Shown: positions 9,337-17,388 of the stretch, piece after piece
Layout: each line of letters starts with the position of its first letter
Position numbering within the stretch: position 1 is the stretch's first letter
Assembly: GCA_030446775.1 (NCBI GenBank)
Contig: JAUJMQ010000013.1
Coordinates: 16,381 to 52,156, forward strand
Direction: 5' to 3'
Origin: Egibacteraceae bacterium
Lineage (GTDB): Bacteria; Actinomycetota; Nitriliruptoria; Euzebyales; Egibacteraceae
DNA length: 35,776 nucleotides
Notes under the pieces: generated by a model
Told to the model about the DNA's origin: nothing
Database searches by the model: none
The model's input: the letters and a program-made list of their open reading frames with translations, nothing else
Position numbers and translations under genes: made by a program

Positions 9337-9380
9337 GTTTGTTCTGATCCGCCTGGCGGGCCGGGCCGATCAGAACAAAC
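9337..9380. terminator. Bidirectional intrinsic terminator
   Basis: A perfect 13-bp inverted repeat, GTTTGTTCTGATC (9337-9349) and its complement (9368-9380), with an 18-base GC-rich loop. It sits exactly between the convergent ends of the sigma-factor gene (9321) and the xanthine dehydrogenase gene (9387). The AT-rich outer arms give U/A-rich sequence in both directions. Confidence 0.85.
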
Positions 9381-9386
9381 GCCGGG

Positions 9387-11768
9387 TCAGGGGCGTGCGA
9401 GGGCGATGTCTTCGGGGCTGACCGGCACGCGGGTCAGCGGCAGCCCGGTGGCGGCGCGGATCGCCGCCACGACCGCCGGGGTCGATGAGATCGTCGGGGG
9501 TTCGCCCACGCCCTTCGCCCCGAACGGCGCGCCGGGCTCGGGCTGCTCGATGAGCGTGGCGAGGACCTCGGGCATGTCCAGGGCGGTGGGGATGAGGTAG
9601 TCGGTGAACGACGGGTTCCGGACCCGGCCGTCGGTCACGACGATCTCCTCCATCACCGCCAGCCCGAGGCCCTGCGCGATGCCGCCCTCGATCTGGCCCG
9701 TGACCTGCAGCGGGTTGAGCGCCCTGCCGACGTCCTGACCGGTCGCGATCTGCACCACGCGCACGAGGCCGAGCTCCGGGTCGACGTCGACCACCGCGCG
9801 GTGCGCGGCGAAGGCGTACGAGACGTGCGCGTCACCCTGACCACGGTCGTCCAGCGGCAGCGTCGGCGCGTGGCGGTACTCGCGGACCTCCTCCACGGGC
9901 CGGCCGCCGAGCGCCTCGACGAGCGGCACGCGAAACACCCCCTCGACGTGGACCACCTCCCCGTCGCGCAGGGTGAGCAGCTGGCGCCGCGCACCCTGGA
10001 AGTCCACGCCGCGGGCCTGCGCTACCCGACGCAGCAGCGCGTCGCGGGCCGCGACGCAGGCGGCCTGCACCGCGCCACCGCTCATCCACGTCTGGCGCGA
10101 CGCGCTCGTCGACCCGGCGGACCCGACCTGGGTGTCGGCGGCGCGCAGCACCACCCGCTCGACGCCGAGCTCGCTGCGCACGATCTGCTGGGCGAGCGTG
10201 ACGAACCCCTGCCCGACCTCGGCGGCGGCGCAGTGCACCGTCGCCAGCGGCCGACCGTCGGGGCCCTCCTCGAGGCGGACCGACGCGGTGGAGTAGTCGT
10301 CGAACCCCTCGGAGTACATGAGGTTTTTGAACCCGACCGCGAACCCGACGCCCCGCCGGACGTCGGCGCGCTCGGCGGTCAGTCCCGCGCCGCCGGGCAG
10401 CGCCATGGGGTCGGCGTCCGGATCCGGTGGCGGCGGCAGGGGGTGGGCGGCGGCCGCCTCGATGACCTCCCGCGCGGGCGCGGTGCCGGTCAGCCGCTGG
10501 CCGGTGATCAGCTCGTCGCCGCCGCGCAGGGCGTTGCGCAGTCGCAGCTCGACGGGGTCGACGCCCAGCGCCGCGGCGAGCTTGTCCATCTGCGACTCGT
10601 GGCCGAAGCAGGCCTGCACCGCCCCGAAGCCGCGCATCGCCCCGCACGGAGGGTTGTTGGTGCGGACGACCCAGCCGTCGACGACGGCGTTGGGCACCCG
10701 GTAGGGCCCCGCGGCGAAGCAGGCGGCGTTCGCGATCACCGCCGTGCTCGACGACGCGTAGGCGCCGCCGTCGAGCAGCAGCCGCGCCTCCACCTTGACC
10801 AGCTCGCCGTCGCGCGTGGCGGTGTGGCGGTAGGACATCCGGGCCGGGTGCCGGTGGACGTGGCCGAAGAAGGACTCCTCGCGGGAGTACACCATCTTCA
10901 CCGGCCTGCCGGTCTTCAGGGCGAGCAGGCAGACGTGCACCTGCAGGCTGACGTCCTCGCGCGCGCCGAACGCGCCGCCGACGCCCGCCAGCGTCAGACG
11001 GACCCGGTCGACGGGCAGGCCCAGGCAGGCGGCGACCTGGTCACGGTCGACGTGCAGCCACTGGGTGGAGATGAACAGCTCGACGCCGCCGTCGTCTGAC
11101 GGGATCGCCATCCCGGACTCCGGGCCGAGGAAGGCCTGGTCCTGCATCCCGACCTCGTAGGTGCCCTCGACGGTGACGTCACCGGTCGCGTCGGGATCTC
11201 CCCGCGTGATCGTCAGGTGGCGGAACACGTTGCCGTCGGGGTGGATCGGCGGCGCGGTGATCGCCGCCTCGGCGTCGGTGAGCGGCTCGTGCGGCTCGTA
11301 GTCGACCGCGATCGCCTGCGCCGCGCGCCACGCGATCTCGGGGTGGTCGGCGGCGACGGCGGCGACCGCCTCTCCCTGGTAGCGGATCACGTCGCCGGCG
11401 AACACCGGCTGGTCGGCGTGCTCCAGCCCGTAGCACGGCTTGCCGGGCACGTCGCCGGCCGTGAGCACCGCCCGCACGCCGGGGATGCGGGCGGCGGCGG
11501 TGGTGTCCACCGCGCGGATCCGCGCGGCGGGGTGGGGGCTGCGCAGCGTGCGACCCCACAGCATCCCGTCGGCCCACAGGTCCGACGAGAAGGCGAACTG
11601 CCCTTTGACCTTGGGGATGCCGTCGGGGCGCCGGGCCGACTCGCCGACCCGCCCGGGTGTCGCCTCCAGCTGCGGTCGGCCGGGCGCCGCCGGCGTGGGC
11701 GGCGCCGGTGTGGGCGTGGGCGCCGCCGGCGTGGGCGGCGCCGGCGCTGCGAGCGCTCGCACGGTCAC
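9387..11768 (-). CDS. pucD: Xanthine dehydrogenase, molybdenum-binding subunit
   Basis: Catalytic Mo-cofactor subunit (about 793 residues) that oxidises hypoxanthine to xanthine and xanthine to urate. GTG at 11768 overlaps the stop of the Fe-S gene (GTGA). After a Pro/Ala-rich N-terminal stretch (residues 6-30) comes the PucD-type start (GESARRPDGIPKVKGQFAFS, WADGMLWGRTLRSPHPAARI). Moco-binding segments include GVGGAFGAREDVSLQ and GAMRGFGAVQACFGHE. The active-site Glu lies in GAKGVGEPPTI near the C-terminus. It is encoded last in a three-gene operon ordered FAD, Fe-S, Mo, and ends against the bidirectional terminator. The full length looks intact. Confidence 0.92.
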   Translation of the reverse strand: MTVRALAAPAPPTPAAPTPTPAPPTPAAPGRPQLEATPGRVGESARRPDGIPKVKGQFAFSSDLWADGMLWGRTLRSPHPAARIRAVDTTAAARIPGVRAVLTAGDVPGKPCYGLEHADQPVFAGDVIRYQGEAVAAVAADHPEIAWRAAQAIAVDYEPHEPLTDAEAAITAPPIHPDGNVFRHLTITRGDPDATGDVTVEGTYEVGMQDQAFLGPESGMAIPSDDGGVELFISTQWLHVDRDQVAACLGLPVDRVRLTLAGVGGAFGAREDVSLQVHVCLLALKTGRPVKMVYSREESFFGHVHRHPARMSYRHTATRDGELVKVEARLLLDGGAYASSSTAVIANAACFAAGPYRVPNAVVDGWVVRTNNPPCGAMRGFGAVQACFGHESQMDKLAAALGVDPVELRLRNALRGGDELITGQRLTGTAPAREVIEAAAAHPLPPPPDPDADPMALPGGAGLTAERADVRRGVGFAVGFKNLMYSEGFDDYSTASVRLEEGPDGRPLATVHCAAAEVGQGFVTLAQQIVRSELGVERVVLRAADTQVGSAGSTSASRQTWMSGGAVQAACVAARDALLRRVAQARGVDFQGARRQLLTLRDGEVVHVEGVFRVPLVEALGGRPVEEVREYRHAPTLPLDDRGQGDAHVSYAFAAHRAVVDVDPELGLVRVVQIATGQDVGRALNPLQVTGQIEGGIAQGLGLAVMEEIVVTDGRVRNPSFTDYLIPTALDMPEVLATLIEQPEPGAPFGAKGVGEPPTISSTPAVVAAIRAATGLPLTRVPVSPEDIALARP

Positions 11769-12346
11769 GCCCGCGCCTCCCGCCGCCGCCTGACGGCGTC
11801 GACCGCGGCGAAGATGCGGCCGTAGCCGGTGCAGCGGCACAGGTTGCCCGAGATCGCCTCGCGGACCTCCATGTCGCCCGCGTGCGGGCACCGGTCGAGC
11901 AGGTCGGTGACCGCGACGATCAGCCCGGGGGTGCAGAAGCCGCACTGCACCGCGCCCTCGTCGACGAAACAGCGCTGCACGTCGCTGAGGGCCTCGCCCT
12001 GTGCCAGGCCCTCGACGGTGACGATGTCCGCGTCGACGGCGTCGGCCGCGAGCACGCAGCACGCGCACACGAGCGTGCCGTCGACGAACACCGAGCACGA
12101 GCCGCACTCACCCTGCTCGCAGGCGTTCTTGGAGCCGGCCAGCCCCAGCCGCTCGCGCAGCACGTACAGCAGGCTCTCGCCGAGCCACGCGGCCTTCACC
12201 GCCTCGCCGCGACCGTTGACGCGCAGCGCGTAGGTCGCGGACTCGTCGATCAGCGGTGCGACGCCGCCCGGGGAGCCAGCGGGCACCGCCGAGCCCTCGG
12301 CGCGGCCGGCCTCGGCGTACCCGGGCGACTGCGACTGGTCGCTCAT
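11765..12346 (-). CDS. pucE: Xanthine dehydrogenase, [2Fe-2S] subunit
   Basis: Electron-transfer subunit with two [2Fe-2S] clusters, 193 residues. The plant-ferredoxin-type cluster uses CEQGECGSC and a later Cys in LVCACC. The second cluster, in a helical domain, uses CGFCTPG and CRCTGYG. An N-terminal extension of about 35 residues (Ser/Gly/Pro-rich) precedes the ferredoxin fold. ATG at 12346 overlaps the FAD gene stop (ATGA) and the stop overlaps the Mo subunit GTG, so all three are translationally coupled. Confidence 0.93.
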   Translation of the reverse strand: MSDQSQSPGYAEAGRAEGSAVPAGSPGGVAPLIDESATYALRVNGRGEAVKAAWLGESLLYVLRERLGLAGSKNACEQGECGSCSVFVDGTLVCACCVLAADAVDADIVTVEGLAQGEALSDVQRCFVDEGAVQCGFCTPGLIVAVTDLLDRCPHAGDMEVREAISGNLCRCTGYGRIFAAVDAVRRRREARA

Positions 12347-13181
12347 GGCTGCAGGCTCCTGCGCAAGGCGCGCTCGGCGAGCACCCGGACCGTGTGGCGG
12401 CGGTACTCCGCGGAGCCGCGATGGTCGGTGATCGGCGTGGCGGCGGCCGCGGCGAGCTCACCGAAACGCACCACCGCCCCGGGGGCGCGGCCAGGGCGTC
12501 CCAGTCGATCTCGGCCGAGATGAAGTCCTCGGCCTCGACCGGTCGCAGCGGGCGCGCGGCGACCGACCCGAAGCCGCAGCGGACCCGGCGGTTGTCGGTG
12601 TCGACGACGAGCGCGCAGCACGCCAGCGAGATGACCATGGCGTTGCGCGTGCCGACCTTGAGGAACTGCTGGGGACCGTGGACACGGGCGACCCGCACGG
12701 CGCGGATGACCTCACCGGCGGCGATCGCGGTCCGCTTCGGGCCGGTGATGAACTCGTGCAGCGGCAGCGTCCGCTCGCCGCCGCGGCCGGCGAGGACGAC
12801 CTCGGCGTCCAGGGCGGCGAGCAGCGGCAGCGTGTCGCCCGCGGGGCTGGCCGTACCGACGTTGCCGCCGATCGTGCCGGCGTTGCGGATCTGCGGCGAG
12901 CCGACCGTGCGCGCGGCGGCGGCCAGGGCCGGCAACTCGCCGGCGAGGTCGGTCTCCATCTGGCGGTAGGTGAGGTTGGCGCCGAGCACGAGGTGACCGT
13001 CGTCGCAGTGAAAGCCGCCGAGCTCGGCGACACGCCGCAGCGCGACGATCGCCGGCGGGCGCCGGTGGCCGAAGTTGACCTCGACCATGAAGTCGGTGCC
13101 GCCGGCGAGCAGGTGCGCGTCGGGCAGGTCGGTCAGGGCGTCCAGGGCCTCGTCGAGCGTCTTGGGCCGCGCGATGGTCAT
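12343..13181 (-). pseudogene. pucC: Xanthine dehydrogenase, FAD-binding subunit, one frameshift
   Basis: FAD subunit of the molybdenum hydroxylase, which passes electrons to NAD. The start is ATG 13181 with GGAG about 6 bases upstream. FAD-binding motifs are present: LLAGGTDFMVEVNFG near residue 30 and TIGGNVGTASPAGD near residue 107. The frame breaks after ALAAPPG at 12477-12480; adding one base to the C run gives GAVVRFGELAAAAATPITDHRGS, the family C-terminus, and a stop at 12343 that overlaps the Fe-S gene. The restored length is about 280 residues, normal for the family. The clean continuation favours a sequence error. Confidence 0.85.
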
Positions 13182-13254
13182 GCCGTCTCCGCCGGGACGC
13201 GGACGGGCGGGCGCCGTCTGCCGTGGCTGGGCAGCGTCGTACAACGTCCACGGA

Positions 13255-13281
13255 CTGTCAACGCGGTCCGGTTGTTGACAG
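13255..13281. promoter_or_regulatory. Inverted repeat carrying divergent TTGACA boxes
   Basis: CTGTCAAC (13255-13262) and GTTGACAG (13274-13281) form a perfect 8-bp inverted repeat with an 11-base spacer in the 129-base gap between the divergent pucC and allantoinase starts. Each arm contains TTGACA reading outward. The plus-strand box at 13275-13280 is followed after 17 bases by GATGTT (13298-13303). It may be a shared operator, two overlapping -35 boxes, or both. Confidence 0.5.
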
Positions 13282-13310
13282 CGTGTTGAATGGCGCCGAT
13301 GTTCGGCGCC

Positions 13311-14665
13311 ATGCCAGACCTCGTCCTGCGCGGCCGGCGGGTGCTGACCCCGCAGGGGCTGCGGCCCGCTGCGGTGCACGTCGCCGACGGCCGGATCGCG
13401 GCGGTGGCAGCGGCCGGTGACGCCGGCGACGCGGACGTCGTGGTCGACGCCGGCGACGCCGTCGTGATCCCTGGCCTGGTCGACGCGCACGTCCACGTCA
13501 ACGATCCGGGCCGCGCCTGGGAGGGCTTCGACGCCGCGACGCGCGCGCCGCCGCGGCCGGCGGCGTGACGACGCTGGTCGACATGCCGCTCAACAGCGTC
13601 CCCCCACGACGACGCTGGACGGCCTGGAGGCCAAGCGCGCCGCCGCCACGGGACGCTGCTGGGTCGACGTCGGATTCTGGGGCGGCGCGGTCCCCGGCAA
13701 CACCGCCGACCTTCAGGCGCTGCACGACGCCGGGGTCTTCGGCTTCAAGTGCTTCCTGGCGCCGTCGGGCGTCGACGAGTTCGACTGCGTCGACGAGGCT
13801 GGTCTGCGCGCCGCGCCGCCGCGGTCGCCCGGCTCGGGTCGCTGCTGCTCGTCCACGCCGAGCTGCCCGGCCCGCTGGCCGCCGCACAGGTGGCGCTGTC
13901 GGGCGCCGACCCGCGCCGGTACGTCACCTACCTGCGCTCGCGGCCGCCCCAGGCCGAGGAGCAGGCCGTCGCGGCGCTGCTCGACGCCGCCCGCGAGACC
14001 GGCTGCCGCGTTCACGTTGTGCACCTGTCGGCCGCCTCGGCGCTGCCGGCGCTGCGCGCCGCGCGGTCCGACGGGATCGCCGTGAGCGTCGAGACGTGCC
14101 CGCACTACCTCGCCCTGGCCGCCGAGGACGTCGCCGACGGGGCGACCGACCACAAGTGCGCCCCGCCGGTCCGCGGGCGCGACAACCGCGACGCCCTGTG
14201 GACCGCGCTGCGCGCCGGCGACATCGACCTCATCGCCAGCGACCACTCGCCGTGCCCGCCGGAGCTGAAGCTGGCCTCCAGCGGCGACTTCCTGCGCGCG
14301 TGGGGCGGCATCTCGTCGCTGCAGCTGGGGCTCGCGGTGGTGTGGACCGCGGCGCGGGAGCGCGGCGTGGGGTTCGCCGACGTCGTCGGGTGGATGGGCG
14401 CCGCACCGGCGCGGCTCGTGGGGCTGGACCGCAAGGGGTCGCTCGCGCCGGGCAACGACGCCGACCTCGTCGTGTGGCACCCCGACGCCGAACGTGTCGT
14501 CGACCCGGCGCGGCTGCACTCGCGCGCCACCCGGTCACGCCGTACGCGGGCCGGCGGCTGCGCGGCCACGTCGAGGCGACCTACGTCCGCGGCGTCGAGG
14601 TGTACCGCGACGGTCGCTTCGCCCCGTCGCCGCCGGGGCGGCTGCTGCGCCGGGAGGCGGCGTGA
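13311..14665 (+). pseudogene. allB: Allantoinase, frame broken four times
   Basis: Cyclic amidohydrolase that opens allantoin to allantoate. ATG 13311 gives [18 protein letters not shown] 13290 is an in-frame alternative. Metal-binding motif [14 protein letters not shown] is near residue 55; later segments are [15 protein letters not shown] (the Lys is the carbamylated metal bridge), [26 protein letters not shown] and the Asp in IASDHSP. The breaks lie near 13548, 13600-13606 (a C run), 13812 and 14530. The first three can each be repaired by one added base; at 14530 either one added base or loss of two would do. The restored protein of about 450 residues matches the family in every segment and keeps all catalytic residues, so I favour sequence errors. 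The stop overlaps the allantoicase GTG. Confidence 0.85.
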
Positions 14666-14708
14666 CGGACGTCGACGAGCTCGTCGACCTCGCCGCGAAG
14701 CTCGGGGG

Positions 14709-16172
14709 ATGGTGCTCGTCGCCAACGACGAGTTCTTCGCACCCAAGGAGAACCTCCTCGACCCGCGGCCGCCGCGCTTCGACCCGACCGCCTACAGCGA
14801 CCGGGGCAAGGTCATGGACGGGTGGGAGACCCGCCGGAGACGCACGCCCGGGCACGACTGGTGCATCGTCAGGCTGGGCGTGCCGGGCGTCGTCCGCGGC
14901 GTCGTCGTCGACACGAGCTTCTTTCGCGGCAACTACCCCGATCGCTGCTCGCTGGACGGCTGCTACGTCGATCCACGCGCCGGCGTCGCCGAGCTCGCCG
15001 ACCCGGGCCTGGCGTGGGTGCCGTTGCTCGCCGAGACCCCGCTGCGCGGCGACAGCGTCAACCGCTGCGCCGTCGACGCCGCCACGGTCGTGACCCACGT
15101 GCGCCTGGGCATCCACCCCGACGGCGGCGTCGCGCGGCTGCGGGTGCACGGCGACGTCGTCGCCGATCTGGCCGCCACCGCGCTCGGCGGCGGGACGCTG
15201 GACCTCGCCTCGGTCGTCAACGGTGCGACGGTCACCGACTGCAGCGACCGCTTCTTCGGGTCGCCGGGCAACCTGCTGCTCGTCGGCGACGGCAAGGACA
15301 TGGGCGACGGGTGGGAGACCCAGCGCCGCCGCGGGCCGGGGCACGACTGGGTCGTCGTGCGGCTGGCGACCCAGGGGGTCGTCGAGCGGGTCGAGGTCGA
15401 CACCACGAACTTCAAGGGCAACTATCCGGACTCGTGCTGGCTGGACAGCTGCGACGCCTCCGGCGGCGGTACCGGGGGTGCGCCCGAGGCGACCTCCGGC
15501 ACGGCCGGATGGCGCGAGCTCGTGGGCCGCACCCCGCTGGGTCCCCATGCGCGCCACCTGCTGACCGCGTCCGGCGACGCGCCGGCGACGCACGTGCGCC
15601 TGTGCATCGCTCCCGACGGCGGCGTGTCGCGGCTGCGGGTGTACGGCCGGCCGACGGCGGCCGGATGGGACGCCGCCGGCATCCGCCGGCTCGACGCGCT
15701 GCCCGGGCCCGCCTGCGTCGCGGAGCTGCTGCGCTGCTGCGGATCGGCCGAATGGGCGCGGCGGATGGCCGCCTCCCGGCCGTTCGGCGACGCCGCGACC
15801 CTGGCGGAGCGGGCCGACGCCGCGTGGGCCGACGTCAGCGACGCCGACCGTCTGGAGGCCTTCGCGGCTCACCCGCGGATCGGCGAACGGGCCGCGTCGG
15901 CCTGGTCGCAGCAGGAGCAGGCCGGCACCGGCGGCGCGGCCGATGCCACGCGCCGCGCGCTGGTCGAGGGCAACGCCCGCTACACCGAGCGCTTCGGTCA
16001 CGTCTTCCTCATCTGCGCCACCGGCAAGAGCGCCGAACAGATGCTCGACGCGCTGCAGCTGCGGATGCACAACGACCCCGCCACCGAGCTGCGCGTCGCC
16101 GCCGAGGAGCAGCGCCGGATCACCCGCCTGCGCCTGGCCAAGCTGCTGCGCCCGCCGGACGCGTCGCAATGA
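14709..16172 (+). CDS. alc: Allantoicase fused to OHCU decarboxylase (UraD)
   Basis: Two purine-catabolic enzymes in one chain. Residues about 1-320 are allantoicase, with its two homologous halves each carrying a KxMxDGWETxRRRxPGHDW-like block (near 14815 and 15300) and a GNYPD motif; it hydrolyses allantoate to ureidoglycolate and urea. Residues about 325-487 are a complete UraD, with AHPRIGER (the catalytic His), FGHVFLICATGKSAEQML and a C-terminal helix; it decarboxylates OHCU to S-allantoin. ATG 14709 opens an intact frame. The true start is probably GTG 14662, which overlaps the allantoinase stop and reads TDVDELVDLAAKLGG; one G missing from the run at 14704-14708 separates the two. The stop overlaps the uraH ATG. 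Confidence 0.88.
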   Translation: MVLVANDEFFAPKENLLDPRPPRFDPTAYSDRGKVMDGWETRRRRTPGHDWCIVRLGVPGVVRGVVVDTSFFRGNYPDRCSLDGCYVDPRAGVAELADPGLAWVPLLAETPLRGDSVNRCAVDAATVVTHVRLGIHPDGGVARLRVHGDVVADLAATALGGGTLDLASVVNGATVTDCSDRFFGSPGNLLLVGDGKDMGDGWETQRRRGPGHDWVVVRLATQGVVERVEVDTTNFKGNYPDSCWLDSCDASGGGTGGAPEATSGTAGWRELVGRTPLGPHARHLLTASGDAPATHVRLCIAPDGGVSRLRVYGRPTAAGWDAAGIRRLDALPGPACVAELLRCCGSAEWARRMAASRPFGDAATLAERADAAWADVSDADRLEAFAAHPRIGERAASAWSQQEQAGTGGAADATRRALVEGNARYTERFGHVFLICATGKSAEQMLDALQLRMHNDPATELRVAAEEQRRITRLRLAKLLRPPDASQ

Positions 16173-16504
16173 TCACCACGCACGTCTTGGACACGGCGCT
16201 CGGGCGCCCCGCGGCCGGCGTCGGGGTGCTGCTCGACCTGCAGGTACCCGACGGGTGGGTGCGGCTGGGCTCCGGCGCGACCGACGACGACGGGCGGCTT
16301 CGCGACCTGCTGCCCGCCGACACCGACCGGCGGGCCGGCGTGTACCGGTTGACGTTCGACACCGGCGGCTACTTCTCATCCTGCGGCGACGCGGGCTTCT
16401 ACCCGTCGGTCGCGGTGGAGTTCGAGGTCGCCGACCCGACCTCGCACCACCACGTGCCCCTGCTGCTCAGCCCGTACGGCTACAGCACCTACCGAGGGAG
16501 CTAG
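16169..16504 (+). CDS. uraH: 5-hydroxyisourate hydrolase
   Basis: Transthyretin-related hydrolase that converts 5-hydroxyisourate, the uricase product, to OHCU. It has 111 residues, typical for the family. The conserved N-terminal THVLDTALGRPAAGV carries the first active-site His, and the protein ends with the family signature YRGS (YGYSTYRGS). HHHVPLLLSPY supplies further active-site residues. ATG overlaps the alc-uraD stop (ATGA). It sits between the enzymes acting before and after it in the pathway. Confidence 0.95.
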   Translation: MITTHVLDTALGRPAAGVGVLLDLQVPDGWVRLGSGATDDDGRLRDLLPADTDRRAGVYRLTFDTGGYFSSCGDAGFYPSVAVEFEVADPTSHHHVPLLLSPYGYSTYRGS

Positions 16505-16509
16505 CGCGC

Positions 16510-17388
16510 GTGGAGACGACGCCGACGACCGCCGCTCTGGGCGCCAACCGCTACGGCAAGTCCGGGATCCGTGTCGCGAAGGTGTCGCGCGACGGCGACG
16601 TCCACACGTTCTGCGACCTCACGCTGGACGTGTGGCTGCGCGGGAACTTCGCTGCGGCGCACGTCGCCGGCGACAACCGCGCAGTGCTGCCGACGGACAC
16701 GATGCGCGGGACGGTGTACGCGTTCGCGGCCGAGCATCCGACCCGCCCGGTCGAGGCGTTCGGGCTGCTGCTCGCCGACCACTTCCTGGCGGCGGCACCC
16801 ACGGCCGACCTCGCGCAGGTCGACGTGTGGGAGCAGGGCTGGGACCGGCTGCGGCTCGACGGTGAGCCCCACGGCTCCGCGTTCACCCGCGGCGCCGGCG
16901 GGGTGCGCACCGCGGCGGTGACGGTCGAGGGGGGCGGCGCGGCGACGGTCGTCGCCGGGATGCGCGACTGGTACGTGCTCAAGACCACCCGCTCGGCGTT
17001 CTCGGGCTTCCTCGTCGACGAGTACACGACGCTGCCCGAGACCGACGACCGGATCCTGGCGACCGCGATCACGGCCCGCTGGCGCTATCCCTCGACCGAC
17101 GTCGACTTCGACGGCTGCTTCGCGCGCGTGCGCCGGGTGATGGCCCACGTGTTCGCCGAGCACGACAGCCGGTCGGTGCAGCACACGGAGTACGCCATGG
17201 GCGAGGCGGTGCTCGCCGCCTGCCCTGAGGTCGCCGAGATCAGCTTCACGCTGCCCAACCAGCACCACATCGGCGTGGACCTGTCGCCCTACGGGCTGAG
17301 CAACGACAACAGCGTCTTCGTCGTCACCGACCGGCCCTACGGGGTCATCGAGGCGACGGTGCGGCGCGACGCGTCGTCGGCCGGGTGA
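16510..17388 (+). CDS. pucL: Uricase (urate oxidase), cofactor-independent
   Basis: Oxidises urate to 5-hydroxyisourate with O2. It has 292 residues from GTG 16510, six bases after the uraH stop. The tunnelling-fold signatures are present: YGKSGIRVAKVSRDG near residue 14, LPTDTMRGTVYAFA with the conserved Thr of the active site, FLVDEYTTLPET, and the C-terminal SVQHTEYAMGEAVL and LPNQHHIGVDLSPYGL with its Asn/Gln/His cluster. It is cytosolic or peroxisome-like in this family; no signal peptide is present. Its stop overlaps the GTG of the next gene. The frame is intact. Confidence 0.95.
   Translation: METTPTTAALGANRYGKSGIRVAKVSRDGDVHTFCDLTLDVWLRGNFAAAHVAGDNRAVLPTDTMRGTVYAFAAEHPTRPVEAFGLLLADHFLAAAPTADLAQVDVWEQGWDRLRLDGEPHGSAFTRGAGGVRTAAVTVEGGGAATVVAGMRDWYVLKTTRSAFSGFLVDEYTTLPETDDRILATAITARWRYPSTDVDFDGCFARVRRVMAHVFAEHDSRSVQHTEYAMGEAVLAACPEVAEISFTLPNQHHIGVDLSPYGLSNDNSVFVVTDRPYGVIEATVRRDASSAG

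Noticed and set aside
11690..11760. GC-rich repeat-like stretch near the start of pucD
   Set aside because: It simply encodes the Pro/Ala-Thr linker at the N-terminus of the protein and is in frame.
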